Shown in pieces: positions 33,696 to 42,020 of a stretch of DNA of 64,000 nt (the first letter of the stretch is position 1; each line of letters opens with the position of its first letter). Source of the stretch: Micromonospora sp. DSM 45708 (lineage in GTDB: Bacteria > Actinomycetota > Actinomycetes > Mycobacteriales > Micromonosporaceae); assembly GCF_039566955.1 (NCBI RefSeq), contig NZ_CP154796.1:2356001-2420000 (forward strand), in the 5' to 3' direction. The notes under the pieces are model-generated. The model was given only the letters and a program-made list of their open reading frames with translations, made no database searches and was not told the origin of the DNA. The position numbers and the translations under genes are program-made.

Positions 33696-35180
33696 GTGCT
33701 GGCGAAGCACTCCATCCTTGCTCGACTGCTCGTGGTGGTGATGGTCGGCTGCGCGATCCTGGCCGTGCCACGGCCCTCGGCCGCCCGGTCCGGGCCGGAC
33801 ACCGAGCCGTACGTGAAGTTCTACGTGGTCGCGGCGCAGTACCAGGGCCAGCCGGAGAATCTCACCGAGATCGCCCGGCGCTTCCTGGGCAGCGGTGAGC
33901 GGGCCGCCGAGATCTACCAGCTCAACACCGGTCGGGTCCAGCCGGACGGCGCCCGGCTGACCGAGCCGGGCACCCTGCGGGCGGGATGGCACCTGGTGCT
34001 GCCGTGGGACGCCGCCGGCGAGGGCGTCGAGTACGGACAGTTGCCGGCCGCCCGCCGGCCGTCTACCCGTCCCACGCCGACCCGCTCGCCGGGCGCACGG
34101 CCGGACGGCAGCCCGTCACCGAGCGGGAGTCCCACGCCCTCCCGTTCGCCCACCGGTGCCGGCCGGGACGTGAAGTGCACCGCCACCACCGCGTCGAGCG
34201 GCCGGTCGGAGTGGGCGCAGCTACGGATGGCGGCGGACAGCGCGTGGACCATGACCCGCGGCAACGGGGTCAAGGTCGCGGTCGTCGACACCGGGGTCGA
34301 CGCGGGCCTCCAGCAGCTCAGCGGCCGGGTCGCGGTAGGCGCGGACGTCACCGTCGGTAATGGACGTGGTGACGAGGACTGCCTCGGTTCCGGTACGGCG
34401 ATGGCGGGCATCATCGCCGCCGACGACAGCGTCGACGACCGCCCGGTGGGGCTGGCGCCGGACGCCACCATCGTGCCGGTGCGGATGGTCCGGTCCTCCG
34501 GCGACGCCCGGCCGGCCGACGCCGCGACGGCCATCGAGGTGGCGGTGAGCACCGGCGCCTCGGTGGTGGCGCTCGGCTCCCGGGTCGACCTGGCCGACCC
34601 GGCGGTGGCGGCGTCGCTGGCCACCGCGCTGGAGCACGACGTGCTGGTGGTGGCGGGGGCGCCGGTCAGGCCCACCACGCTCCCGTCGCCGCGTGGCGGC
34701 CCCGGCGGAGCGTTGGTGCTCACCGGTGGCGTCGGTGCGGGCGGCCAGCTCGCCGAGAAGTACGTCGACGGAACGGTCGAGGTGGTCGCGCCCGGCATCG
34801 AGGTGGCGACGCTCGGCGTCGGCGGCGGCAAGGTGGTCGGCAACACCGGCACCGAGTTCGCGGTGGCGTTCGTGGCCGGTGAGGCGGCGCTGATCCGGGC
34901 CGCCCAGCCCGACCTCACCGCCGCCCAGGTGGAGGAGCGCATCCGCGCCACCGCCGAACCGGTGGGCGGGCAGGTCGCCGAGGGCGACAGGCGCTACGGC
35001 TCCGGCATGATCAACCCGGCGGCCTCGGTGGCCCCGGCCGTGGACGGTCAGGCTCCGGCCGCCGCGCAGGCGGGCCGGGGCGGGGGCACGCTGGTCGCCG
35101 TGCTCCTGGGGTTCGCGCTGCTGTTCGGCGCGGGCGGCTTCCTGGTCTACCGGCTGCGTCGCCGCCGCTGGGCCGGCTGA
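33696..35180 (+). CDS. Mycosin-like subtilisin homologue with missing His and Ser (pseudo-protease)
   Basis: A 494-residue protein: signal peptide (about 1-30), LysM-like module (36-115), Pro/Ser linker (120-155), S8 peptidase fold (160-450) and a C-terminal transmembrane helix (468-488) with a basic tail, the layout of type VII secretion mycosins. The Asp is kept (Asp198 in VAVVDTGVD). The HGT motif reads GSGTAMAG with Ser232 for His, and GTSxAxP reads GTEFAVAF with Glu387 for Ser. It therefore should not cleave peptides by the usual mechanism and may be a structural or binding protein. The fold call is strong; the function is open. Confidence 0.8.
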   Translation: MLAKHSILARLLVVVMVGCAILAVPRPSAARSGPDTEPYVKFYVVAAQYQGQPENLTEIARRFLGSGERAAEIYQLNTGRVQPDGARLTEPGTLRAGWHLVLPWDAAGEGVEYGQLPAARRPSTRPTPTRSPGARPDGSPSPSGSPTPSRSPTGAGRDVKCTATTASSGRSEWAQLRMAADSAWTMTRGNGVKVAVVDTGVDAGLQQLSGRVAVGADVTVGNGRGDEDCLGSGTAMAGIIAADDSVDDRPVGLAPDATIVPVRMVRSSGDARPADAATAIEVAVSTGASVVALGSRVDLADPAVAASLATALEHDVLVVAGAPVRPTTLPSPRGGPGGALVLTGGVGAGGQLAEKYVDGTVEVVAPGIEVATLGVGGGKVVGNTGTEFAVAFVAGEAALIRAAQPDLTAAQVEERIRATAEPVGGQVAEGDRRYGSGMINPAASVAPAVDGQAPAAAQAGRGGGTLVAVLLGFALLFGAGGFLVYRLRRRRWAG

Positions 35181-35191
35181 CCGGCACATGA

Positions 35192-35235
35192 GTCGGGCCC
35201 CTTGTCGACGGACGTCCGTCGACAAGGGGCCCGAC
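35192..35235. terminator. 44-base perfect palindrome between convergent genes
   Basis: Positions 35192-35213 are the exact reverse complement of 35214-35235, giving a fully self-complementary element 12 bases after the pseudo-subtilisin stop and 11 before the stop of the convergent lectin gene. It would form a very stable hairpin in both transcripts and is best read as a bidirectional terminator. Confidence 0.85.
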
Positions 35236-35245
35236 CATCGGATGG

Positions 35246-36841
35246 CTACCGCAGCGACCAGGTCTGCTTCGGGTTGAACACGCAGGTCCACGCGTTCAGC
35301 GGAGCATCCGCCCCGTGCCCGTTCACGTCCAGGCAGCGGTCGGTCTCCCGGTTGAACAGCGACCGCCGGCCGTCCCGCTCGATCCACTCCCACTTCTGGG
35401 CCGGGTTGCCGCTGCAGTTGGCGGTCTGCACCGGCGCGCCGTCGCGCTTCTCACCCCAGGCCACGTCCAGGCAGAGTCCGTTGACCCGGACGGTCTTGTC
35501 GGACCCGAACGTCCACCAGTGCAGCCGGTGCTCCTGGCACGGCCGCAGGACGACGTGTACGCCGTCGCCGGTGCCGCCGGTGGCACACAGCCCGGTCTCC
35601 GCGCCGACGAGCTGCTTCGCGCCGGTCGGGCGCTTCGGCGGGGCCGGCTTCTCCGGCTTGGCCGGCGGGCGGGTCGACGGCGACGCGCTGGGCCGTGGCG
35701 CGGGTGGCCTGGTCGTCGGCGTCGGGCCGGGCGACCGGGGCGTGGCGGAGGGGGAGGGGGAGGGGCTCGCGCCGGCCGGCGCGGCCTCCAGCCGGCCGTC
35801 GAGCGCGTAGAAGTCGGTGAACTCCTTCACCCGGCGCAGGAACGCCTGCGTGTCGTCGTCCAGCTCGCCGCCGGTCTGGCGCACCGCGGTCGGGCCGTTC
35901 CGGTACGCGGCCAGCGCCAGCAGGCCCGGGTCGCCGTCGAGGCCGGCGAGGTCGCGACGCAGCGCGCAGACCGCGACGCCGACCGCCGGGACGGCCACCT
36001 GCGGGTCCCACGGTGAGGCGCCCGCCGGTCCGTGTGCCCGCCACACCTCGGGCAGGAACTGGGCGACGCCCCGCCGGCCGTCGTCGCCGAGCAGGTTCGA
36101 GTCGAAGCCCGACATCGCCATGAGCTGGGCCGCCACCGCGGCGGGCGGCACCTCCGGGCAGACCGAGCCGGCCCGCACCACGAGCCGGACGTAGTTCGCC
36201 GGCACCGCCCGGGGCTGCTGACGCGCGGTGTCCGGGCGGGTGGTGCCGGAGCCGCCGAACGCGGTCAGCTCGCCGTAGTACGCCGCGTAGCGGCTGACGT
36301 CGTCGACGTACGTGACCGCGTCGGACGGGACGCCTTTCGCCTCGCGTACCCGGTCGAGGTCCGTGTGGAACGCGGCCAGGGACAGCCGCCACGGGTCGCC
36401 GGGGACGGCGGCCAGGCGCAGTTGCCCGCTGAGGTCGCACATCTGGTGGGCCAGCGCCAGGATGTTGGCGGCGGTGTCGGTGCGGTCCGCGCCCGGCCAC
36501 GGCGCCCAGGACTTCCACCGGTCGTCGTCCAGGCCGGCGAAGCCGCGACCGCCCGAGGTGGTCTTCCCGACGCGTCCGTCCAGGCCGGACTCGGTCATGA
36601 GCTGCCCGGCCAGCCGGGCCGGGGTCAGCGTGGGGCAGGAGCGGGCCGCGGCCCGGATGGCGGTCAGGTGCTCGGCGGAGACCTTGCGACCGGTCAGTTT
36701 GTCGTCGCGAGCCGTGGCGATGCCCCAGCTCACGGAGGCGACCACCATGCACAGCACCGCGAGGCCGGCCGCGATGGCGGCGACGGCACGACGCGGGATC
36801 CGGGCGAGCCGGGATCGGAGGCCAGGAAGATCGGGTGTCAC
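35246..36841 (-). CDS. Membrane-anchored lysozyme-like protein with ricin-B lectin domain
   Basis: A 531-residue protein. An N-terminal transmembrane helix (about 18-42) is followed by two tandem lysozyme/transglycosylase-like regions: 55-195, with LAGQLMTESGLDGRVG, and 215-345, with VAAQLMAMSGFDSNLLGDDGRRGVAQF (given here only as landmarks AQLMAMSGFD and RRGVAQF). In the second copy the Glu of the first becomes Met/Ser, so it may be inactive. A Pro-rich linker (350-405) leads to a C-terminal ricin-B domain (410-531) with paired CLDV and QxW motifs. It would act on or bind the cell wall or glycans outside the membrane. Confidence 0.75.
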   Translation of the reverse strand: MTPDLPGLRSRLARIPRRAVAAIAAGLAVLCMVVASVSWGIATARDDKLTGRKVSAEHLTAIRAAARSCPTLTPARLAGQLMTESGLDGRVGKTTSGGRGFAGLDDDRWKSWAPWPGADRTDTAANILALAHQMCDLSGQLRLAAVPGDPWRLSLAAFHTDLDRVREAKGVPSDAVTYVDDVSRYAAYYGELTAFGGSGTTRPDTARQQPRAVPANYVRLVVRAGSVCPEVPPAAVAAQLMAMSGFDSNLLGDDGRRGVAQFLPEVWRAHGPAGASPWDPQVAVPAVGVAVCALRRDLAGLDGDPGLLALAAYRNGPTAVRQTGGELDDDTQAFLRRVKEFTDFYALDGRLEAAPAGASPSPSPSATPRSPGPTPTTRPPAPRPSASPSTRPPAKPEKPAPPKRPTGAKQLVGAETGLCATGGTGDGVHVVLRPCQEHRLHWWTFGSDKTVRVNGLCLDVAWGEKRDGAPVQTANCSGNPAQKWEWIERDGRRSLFNRETDRCLDVNGHGADAPLNAWTCVFNPKQTWSLR

Positions 36842-37280
36842 GGGACTTCCCTTCCGGTGATGACGTCGCCAGGCGTGACGGATGCGCGACGTCCTCGGTT
36901 CACCCGACCGGAATCATTCCGATTCCGGTCCGGCCGTCATTGAACCGACCGGCGCACCGGGCCGTCAACGTGTCCGGCGCCGGACGGACCGATATCCGCC
37001 GCCGGACGCCGCCGGACCGTCGATCGGAGTGCTCGATGTCGACTCGCCACCATTCGCCCGGCGCGGGGCTGACCAGCGTCGTCGTGGGCGGGGCCGGCCC
37101 GCGCGGTGCGGCCGTCCGCCGGTCGGGCCGCGTCCGGTGAGCGCCGCCACCCTGGTCGCCGTCCGCCGGCCCGCGGCGGCGTCCGATGAGTACGGTTATC
37201 CTTTTCCCCCAGAGGGGCTCGGTGTCGTGGCGCCGGGCCGGCCGGGCGGGCACGCCCGACACGTCAGGGGGAGGCGTTCG
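36842..37280. promoter_or_regulatory. Divergent intergenic region with a perfect inverted repeat
   Basis: The 439 bases between the lectin gene and the ECF sigma gene contain no gene I can support. A perfect inverted repeat with 10-base arms (GACCGGAATC/GATTCCGGTC) and a 5-base centre lies at 36906-36930, about 65 bases before the lectin gene start, and could be an operator. Near 37190-37215 there is a short AT-richer stretch before the sigma gene that may hold its promoter. A strong GGGGGAGG ribosome site ends the region. Confidence 0.4.
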
Positions 37281-37847
37281 GTGTCGGCGGTGCCCAACGA
37301 GGCGGTGGAGCCCGGAGTTCCGGGCGAGGCCGTCGGTCAGGGTTCCCCCGAGAGCCTGATGCGGTGGATCCACGAGCAGTACCGCGAGCCGCTGCTGCGC
37401 TTCGTCACCCGCCTGGTGCTCGGTCGGCAGGAGCTGGCCGAGGATCTCGTGCAGGAGACGTTCCTGCGGGCCTGGCGGAACCTCGGCACGCTGGCCGAGG
37501 AGCCGCGCCGGATCGCCCCCTGGCTCTACACCGTCGCCCGGCACGTGGCCGTCGACGCCGGCCGGGCCCGGCAGGCCCGACCGCCCGAGGTCGCCGTGCC
37601 GGACCTCAACCGGCTCACGTCGCCCGACGACGAGATGGACCGGGTGGTCAGCGCCCACACCGTCCGCCTGGCGCTGCGGCAGATCAAGCCGGAGCACCGT
37701 GCGGTCCTGATCGAGATGTACTACAAGGGAGCCTCGGTCGCGGAGGCGGCGGAGCGGCTCGGCATACCCGAGGGTACGGTAAAGTCCCGGACGTACTACG
37801 CGGTGCGGGCGCTGCACGCGGCGATCGGCCCGATCGAGTCGGCCTGA
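37281..37847 (+). CDS. ECF-family RNA polymerase sigma factor
   Basis: A 188-residue group 4 sigma factor. Region 2 includes RFVTRLVLGRQELAEDLVQE (core binding and -10 recognition), and region 4 (about 125-180) ends with the HTH pattern SVAEAAERLGIPEGTVKSRTY (landmarks AAERLGIPEG and TVKSR). The GTG at 37281 is chosen for its GGGGGAGG site 6 bases upstream; longer in-frame starts read through non-coding sequence. It resembles the SigL/SigK group paired with zinc-finger anti-sigma factors, and such a gene follows at once. It probably responds to envelope stress and may drive nearby secreted-protein genes. Confidence 0.92.
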   Translation: MSAVPNEAVEPGVPGEAVGQGSPESLMRWIHEQYREPLLRFVTRLVLGRQELAEDLVQETFLRAWRNLGTLAEEPRRIAPWLYTVARHVAVDAGRARQARPPEVAVPDLNRLTSPDDEMDRVVSAHTVRLALRQIKPEHRAVLIEMYYKGASVAEAAERLGIPEGTVKSRTYYAVRALHAAIGPIESA

Positions 37848-37946
37848 TGTCACGTCCCGGCGACTCCTCGTCCGATCCCGGCACCGGCGCGGTGACCCGG
37901 GTCGTCGCTCCGGCGCACCCCTCGTCGGGTCGGGAAGGGGGGTGTG

Positions 37947-38846
37947 ATGCGCACCGGCGGTGAACACCCCACGTCCGAGCACGAGGCGCTCGCGCTCTAC
38001 CTGCTCGGCGCGCTCGACGAGACCGATCGCGTCGCGTTCGAGGCGCACCTCGCCGGCTGCGACGAGTGCCTCTCCGCCGCCGCCGACCTGGGCGGCACGA
38101 CAAGCGGGCTCGGCGGCCTCGACGCGGCCGACTGGGCCGAGTTCGACGTCCCCCCCGCCGCGGTCCTGCCACCCGCTTCCGTCCTGCCACCCGCTTCCGT
38201 CGCGCCGCCCGCCTCCGTTCCGCCGCCGCGTTCCGCGCCGGGACCGGAGGGCACGCTCCCGCCGGGCCGGGTGCCCCGTCCCGATGTCGCGGAAACGACG
38301 GCCCCGGGCACCGGGACCGGTCGCCCGCCGGCGGGCCGGCGGAGTGCCCGTCCGGGTGGCGCGTCGGGTGGCGTGGGCCCGACCGGTCCGGGGAGGACGT
38401 CCGGTGACCGGCCCGGGGGTGGCCGCCCCCGGGTGCGGTCCGCCCGTCGCCGGCTGCTGCTCTGGGCCGGGGCGGCAGCCGTGGCGCTGGCCGTGCTCAC
38501 CGGCGGGATCGTGGCCGCGGTCGGCGGCGGCGGGCGCGACGACGTGGTGCTGACCGCGACCGGGGAGGCGCCCGGCCAGGGCGCGAGCCTGTCCGTGTCG
38601 ATCACCACCCACGAGGGGCAGGGCTCCACGATCCGGATCACCGCGACCGGGCTGCGGCCCGGGCTGCGCTACCGGCTCTTCGCGGTGACCCGCGACGGGG
38701 TCAGTCACCCGGTGCGGGACTGGACCGCCTCGAACGGGCCGCAGGAGGTGACCGGCGAGCTGTCGCCCCCCGTCGACCAGCTCTCCTTCGTCGGTGTGGG
38801 CCTGACCGACGGCACCTCCGTCGTCACCGCGCCGATCTCCCGCTGA
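37947..38846 (+). CDS. Zinc-finger anti-sigma factor, RskA-like
   Basis: A 299-residue membrane protein. Residues 8-50 form the zf-HC2 anti-sigma domain with the HLAGCDEC (HxxxCxxC) motif and a conserved upstream His. A 110-residue Pro/Gly/Arg linker follows, then one transmembrane helix (about 172-195) and an extracytoplasmic domain of about 100 residues like that of RskA. It would hold the sigma factor encoded 99 bases upstream until a signal at the membrane releases it. The start could also be the GTG 3 bases earlier. Confidence 0.9.
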   Translation: MRTGGEHPTSEHEALALYLLGALDETDRVAFEAHLAGCDECLSAAADLGGTTSGLGGLDAADWAEFDVPPAAVLPPASVLPPASVAPPASVPPPRSAPGPEGTLPPGRVPRPDVAETTAPGTGTGRPPAGRRSARPGGASGGVGPTGPGRTSGDRPGGGRPRVRSARRRLLLWAGAAAVALAVLTGGIVAAVGGGGRDDVVLTATGEAPGQGASLSVSITTHEGQGSTIRITATGLRPGLRYRLFAVTRDGVSHPVRDWTASNGPQEVTGELSPPVDQLSFVGVGLTDGTSVVTAPISR

Positions 38847-39044
38847 GGACGATCCGGCGTCGGCGTGCCCGCGCCCCCGGGCGTGGTGCGGCCGGCGGAC
38901 CGGCTCGGCGCGCCACGTGGCCGGACTCCTCGATTCGCCGCGCGAACCGTTGAACCGAAGGCTCTCCCGCACCGTCGTGTGGCCGTGCGCCTGCGCACCC
39001 GTCCGGGGACGCGACGTGTCCCCGCCAGGCCAAGGGAGGGCTAC

Positions 39045-40268
39045 ATGGCAGTAGTGAACACCGGATCGTCGACCCGCGGGCGGCCGACGCGCAGGAGGGC
39101 CGCCCTGCTCGCCGTCGTGCTGCTCGTATCGGGGCTGGTCGTGGGCGTGCCGGGCGGTGCGGCCACCGCCGCCACCGGGGAACGGGTGACGTTCGTCAAC
39201 GGCACCGCGGAGACGCTGTGGATCGGCGCGGGCGAGAGCGGGGACGGCTCGCGGCCGATCACCGGCCTGCCCACCCTGCGGCCCGGTGAGAGGAGCACCG
39301 TCGTCATTCCGGACGCCGGCGAGCCGGGCCACTGGCGGGGCCGGTTCTTCGCCCGCCAGCGCTGCGACGGCGACCCGAACGGCGCGTTCCGGTGCCTGGT
39401 CGGCGACTGCGGCGCCTTCGCCGACCGGTGCGAGCGCGGCGCGGAGCCGGTCAGCCTGGCCGAGTTCAACTTCGACCGGAACAACCCGGCCGCGCCCTGG
39501 TACAACGTCAGTTACGTCGACGCGGTCTCCACCACGATCACGATCGACGCGCCCGGCGCCCCGCGACCGGAGAAGGCGGGCAGTTGCGCGCGGTGGGACT
39601 GCTCCGCCGGCCAGATGCTCGCCGCCTGCCCGGAGGTGCACGCCGTCCGGGACCCGGCCCGGGGTGACCGGATCAACTGCGTCAACCCGAACCGGGACGC
39701 CGAGAGCGCGTACACCGCCGCGTTGCTCCCGTTCGGCCCGCGCGCCTACCTCTGGTCCACCCACGACCGGGTCGCCGGCAACGAGACGGTCTACAACTGC
39801 CCGGGCTGCGCGGAGGTCGTGGTGACGTTCCGCAACGGCGGCGACTCGCCGGCGCCACCGGCGAAGCGTACGGTCGTCCGCTCCGGCTTCGCGCTGCGCG
39901 GATACGCGGACAAGTGCGTCGACGTGCCGGGCGGCGAGTCGGCCGACGGGGTGCGGTTGCAGCTCTGGCATTGCAACGGCACCCCGGCCCAACGGTTCAC
40001 CCGCGGCCCCGGTGACACGCTGAAGGTGCTGGACAAGTGCATGGACGTGGCGTGGGCGTCCCGGGACAACGCGGCCAAGGTGCAGCTCGCGTGGTGCAAC
40101 GGCGGGCCGGCGCAGGTCTGGGTGGCCGAGGGTGGGCTGCTGCGCAACCCGCACTCCGGCAAGTGCCTCGACGTGCGCGACTGGAACTCCGACGACGGCG
40201 CGCCGTTGCAGATCTGGGAGTGCGCCGCCAGCCAGAGCAACCAGAACTGGCGAGAGGCCGACCGCTGA
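39045..40268 (+). CDS. Secreted thaumatin-like protein with ricin-B lectin domain
   Basis: A 407-residue secreted protein. The signal peptide (about 1-41) ends in ATAAT. Residues 45-265 are Cys-rich with the thaumatin opening VTFVNGTAETLWIGAG and several cysteine pairs such as CLVGDCGAF and CPGC. The C-terminal 130 residues are a ricin-B beta-trefoil with three CxDV repeats (KCVDVPGG, KCMDVAWA, KCLDVRDW) and AQxW motifs. Thaumatin domains bind glucans and often inhibit fungi, so a role in polysaccharide binding or antagonism is likely. AGGGAGGG precedes the ATG. It may be under the upstream sigma factor, but no promoter motif proves this. Confidence 0.85.
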   Translation: MAVVNTGSSTRGRPTRRRAALLAVVLLVSGLVVGVPGGAATAATGERVTFVNGTAETLWIGAGESGDGSRPITGLPTLRPGERSTVVIPDAGEPGHWRGRFFARQRCDGDPNGAFRCLVGDCGAFADRCERGAEPVSLAEFNFDRNNPAAPWYNVSYVDAVSTTITIDAPGAPRPEKAGSCARWDCSAGQMLAACPEVHAVRDPARGDRINCVNPNRDAESAYTAALLPFGPRAYLWSTHDRVAGNETVYNCPGCAEVVVTFRNGGDSPAPPAKRTVVRSGFALRGYADKCVDVPGGESADGVRLQLWHCNGTPAQRFTRGPGDTLKVLDKCMDVAWASRDNAAKVQLAWCNGGPAQVWVAEGGLLRNPHSGKCLDVRDWNSDDGAPLQIWECAASQSNQNWREADR

Positions 40269-40270
40269 CC

Positions 40271-40309
40271 CGACGTGGGCCCGGGTGCGAACCACCCGGG
40301 CCCACGTCG
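40271..40309. terminator. Hairpin terminator after the thaumatin-like gene
   Basis: A perfect 17-base stem (40271-40287 with 40293-40309) and 5-base loop begins two bases after the stop at 40268 and lies 11 bases before the stop of the convergent gene ending at 40320. It fits a bidirectional intrinsic terminator. Confidence 0.85.
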
Positions 40310-40319
40310 CGTGCTCCGG

Positions 40320-41291
40320 TCAGCGACCGCGCGCCGGCGCCTGACCCTGCGCCGCGCCCGACGAACTCGCCGCCGGGGCGTTGGTCGACCCCGGGCTGGT
40401 GCGCCCGCGCTCCAGGTCGACGTTCTGCGACTGCTGCTGGATCGCCGACCGTCGCTGGTCGACAGCCGCGTTGGTCAGTGCCGCGCCGGCGGTGACGAAC
40501 CCGCCGGCCGCGGTGAGCGAGGTGGCGTTGGCGGCCGTGCCGGCGATGCTCAGGCCCAGACCGCTGAGGTTCCCGGCATGGACCGCGGCCTTCGTCCAGT
40601 CGCCGTTCTGTGCGGCGTCGATGAACTCCACACCGGACTTCAGGGCGGTGACGGCGGACGCGCTGATCTGCGTGCCGCGCGCGGCCCACCCCTCGAGGAC
40701 GCCGGAGATGGCGCTCAACGAGCCGGCGGTGAACTCCGCGCCGGGCGGCAGGTAGGTGTCCATGAACTTCTTGAAGTCGGTGAACCCCTTGAAGCCGGCG
40801 TTCTTGGCGCCCTGCCGGGCCTCGCTCTCGGTCGGCCGGTTCGGGTTGGCCGGACGGACCTGGCTGCCGCGCCGGGGCTCGACCGGCTCCGGCGTGGTGA
40901 CCGCCCCCACCTGCATGGCGGTCTGCACGAGCGCGTCCGGGTTGGTGGCGACGTAGGTCGACCGGCGCCGGAGCCGGTCCACCTGGTGGTCGGCGGCGGC
41001 GGAGTTCCGGGCCGCACCGGAGCCGCGCGCCGTCGAGTTACGCCCGGACCGGGACGGGGCGGCGGGTGGGGACACCCGGCGACCACCGTTGAACGAGTCG
41101 GTGAACTGCGGGGGCGCCGTGGAGCTGGACGCCGTCTGGTACGCGTACGCCGTCTGGCTGTACGGGTTGACCGGCAGGCTGTAGTGCCGGTCCATGGTCT
41201 CCGTCTCGGCCTCGGGCGCCGTGGAGAACGTCTGGGCGCGTTGCGACTGATGCAGCGGGTCCGGCTCGTAGCCGTACCTGGGGTCGGACAT
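40320..41291 (-). CDS. Hypothetical protein encoded beside the secretion operon
   Basis: A 323-residue protein. The first 170 residues are polar and low in complexity (Ser, Thr, Arg, Gln). The middle region, about 170-290, contains NAGFKGFTDFKKFMDTYLPPG followed by Ala/Gly-rich amphipathic helices (given by the landmarks GFTDFKKFMD and GGFVTAGAALTNA), and the last 40 residues are again disordered. AAGGAG lies 6 bases before the ATG. It is divergent from the secretion operon at 41517 and so a candidate effector or regulator of it. No family recognised. Confidence 0.65.
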   Translation of the reverse strand: MSDPRYGYEPDPLHQSQRAQTFSTAPEAETETMDRHYSLPVNPYSQTAYAYQTASSSTAPPQFTDSFNGGRRVSPPAAPSRSGRNSTARGSGAARNSAAADHQVDRLRRRSTYVATNPDALVQTAMQVGAVTTPEPVEPRRGSQVRPANPNRPTESEARQGAKNAGFKGFTDFKKFMDTYLPPGAEFTAGSLSAISGVLEGWAARGTQISASAVTALKSGVEFIDAAQNGDWTKAAVHAGNLSGLGLSIAGTAANATSLTAAGGFVTAGAALTNAAVDQRRSAIQQQSQNVDLERGRTSPGSTNAPAASSSGAAQGQAPARGR

Positions 41292-41516
41292 CGTGACTCC
41301 TTCGAGCGCTGTTCGTGGCTGTCCAGCCGGCCGTCGCCGGCGCCGCGGGCCGCCTCCTCCCACCGATCGCGGCGCACCGACTACGGGCCGGCGCCGGCCC
41401 CGGTTCAGCGACGGGTCCCGGAAAAAACCTGCGATCCGCGCTGAACCGGGTGGCCGGTCGCGTCGTAGTGCGGCCGGCAAGCGCGACGGTGAGCGGGAAC
41501 GGAGGCGAGACGGACG

Positions 41517-42020
41517 ATGAGCCAGCCGGTGATGCTGCGGCGGTCCCGGGAACGCGACGGGCGTCCGGCCCGACAGCCCGACGTCCTCTCGGACGAGGGC
41601 ATCGGCTGGATCGGCGCACACGGCGGCGCCGGCGCCAGCACGCTGACCCGCCTGCTGGGCGGCACCGACATCGGTTGCCGTTGGCCGGACCCGGCGCTCG
41701 GTGAGCCGGCCCGGGTCGCGGTGCTCGGCCGGACCAACCTGGACGGGATGCGGGCGGTCTCCCGCGCGCTCAACGCGATGCGGGAGGGCCGGCACCCGGC
41801 GGGGATGTGGCTGGTGGGCGTGGTGCTGATCGCCGACGCGCCGGGCCGGCTGCCGGCGCCGCTGCTCGGCCGGATCCGGCTGCTGCGGTCCATCGCCCCG
41901 GTGCACCGGGTGCCGTGGATCCCGTCGTACCGGATCGGGGTGGAGCCGCAGCGGCCCCCGCGTCAACTGGCCCGGTTGGCCGACCTGGTGACCGCCCGCC
42001 CCGGTCGGGGGGCGCGGTGA
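41517..42020 (+). CDS. P-loop-like protein at the head of the secretion operon
   Basis: A 167-residue soluble protein. Residues about 28-48 read IGWIGAHGGAGASTLTRLLGG, a ParA/MinD-like phosphate-loop pattern in which the essential Lys is Ala (GGAGAST). Later strands (VAVLGRTNLDGM, WLVGVVLIADAP) also follow the P-loop fold. It is about half the size of ParA proteins. Its stop overlaps the GTG of the next gene, so it heads the coupled operon. It could be a fold-only regulator of apparatus assembly; nucleotide binding is doubtful. Confidence 0.65.
   Translation: MSQPVMLRRSRERDGRPARQPDVLSDEGIGWIGAHGGAGASTLTRLLGGTDIGCRWPDPALGEPARVAVLGRTNLDGMRAVSRALNAMREGRHPAGMWLVGVVLIADAPGRLPAPLLGRIRLLRSIAPVHRVPWIPSYRIGVEPQRPPRQLARLADLVTARPGRGAR

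Noticed and set aside
33696..35180. Type VII (ESX) secretion locus
   Set aside because: Apart from the mycosin-like pseudo-protease no EccC/EccB/EccD or WXG100 gene was found; the ATPases present are of VirB4/VirD4 type.
35192..35235. Phage attachment site or replication element
   Set aside because: There is no integrase, tRNA or partner copy nearby, and its place between two convergent stops fits a terminator.
36900..40295. Very long minus-strand open frame of more than 1100 codons
   Set aside because: It is antisense to the sigma, anti-sigma and thaumatin-like genes, which have clear families, ribosome sites and start codons. Its composition is a high-GC shadow rich in Arg, Gly, Ala and His.
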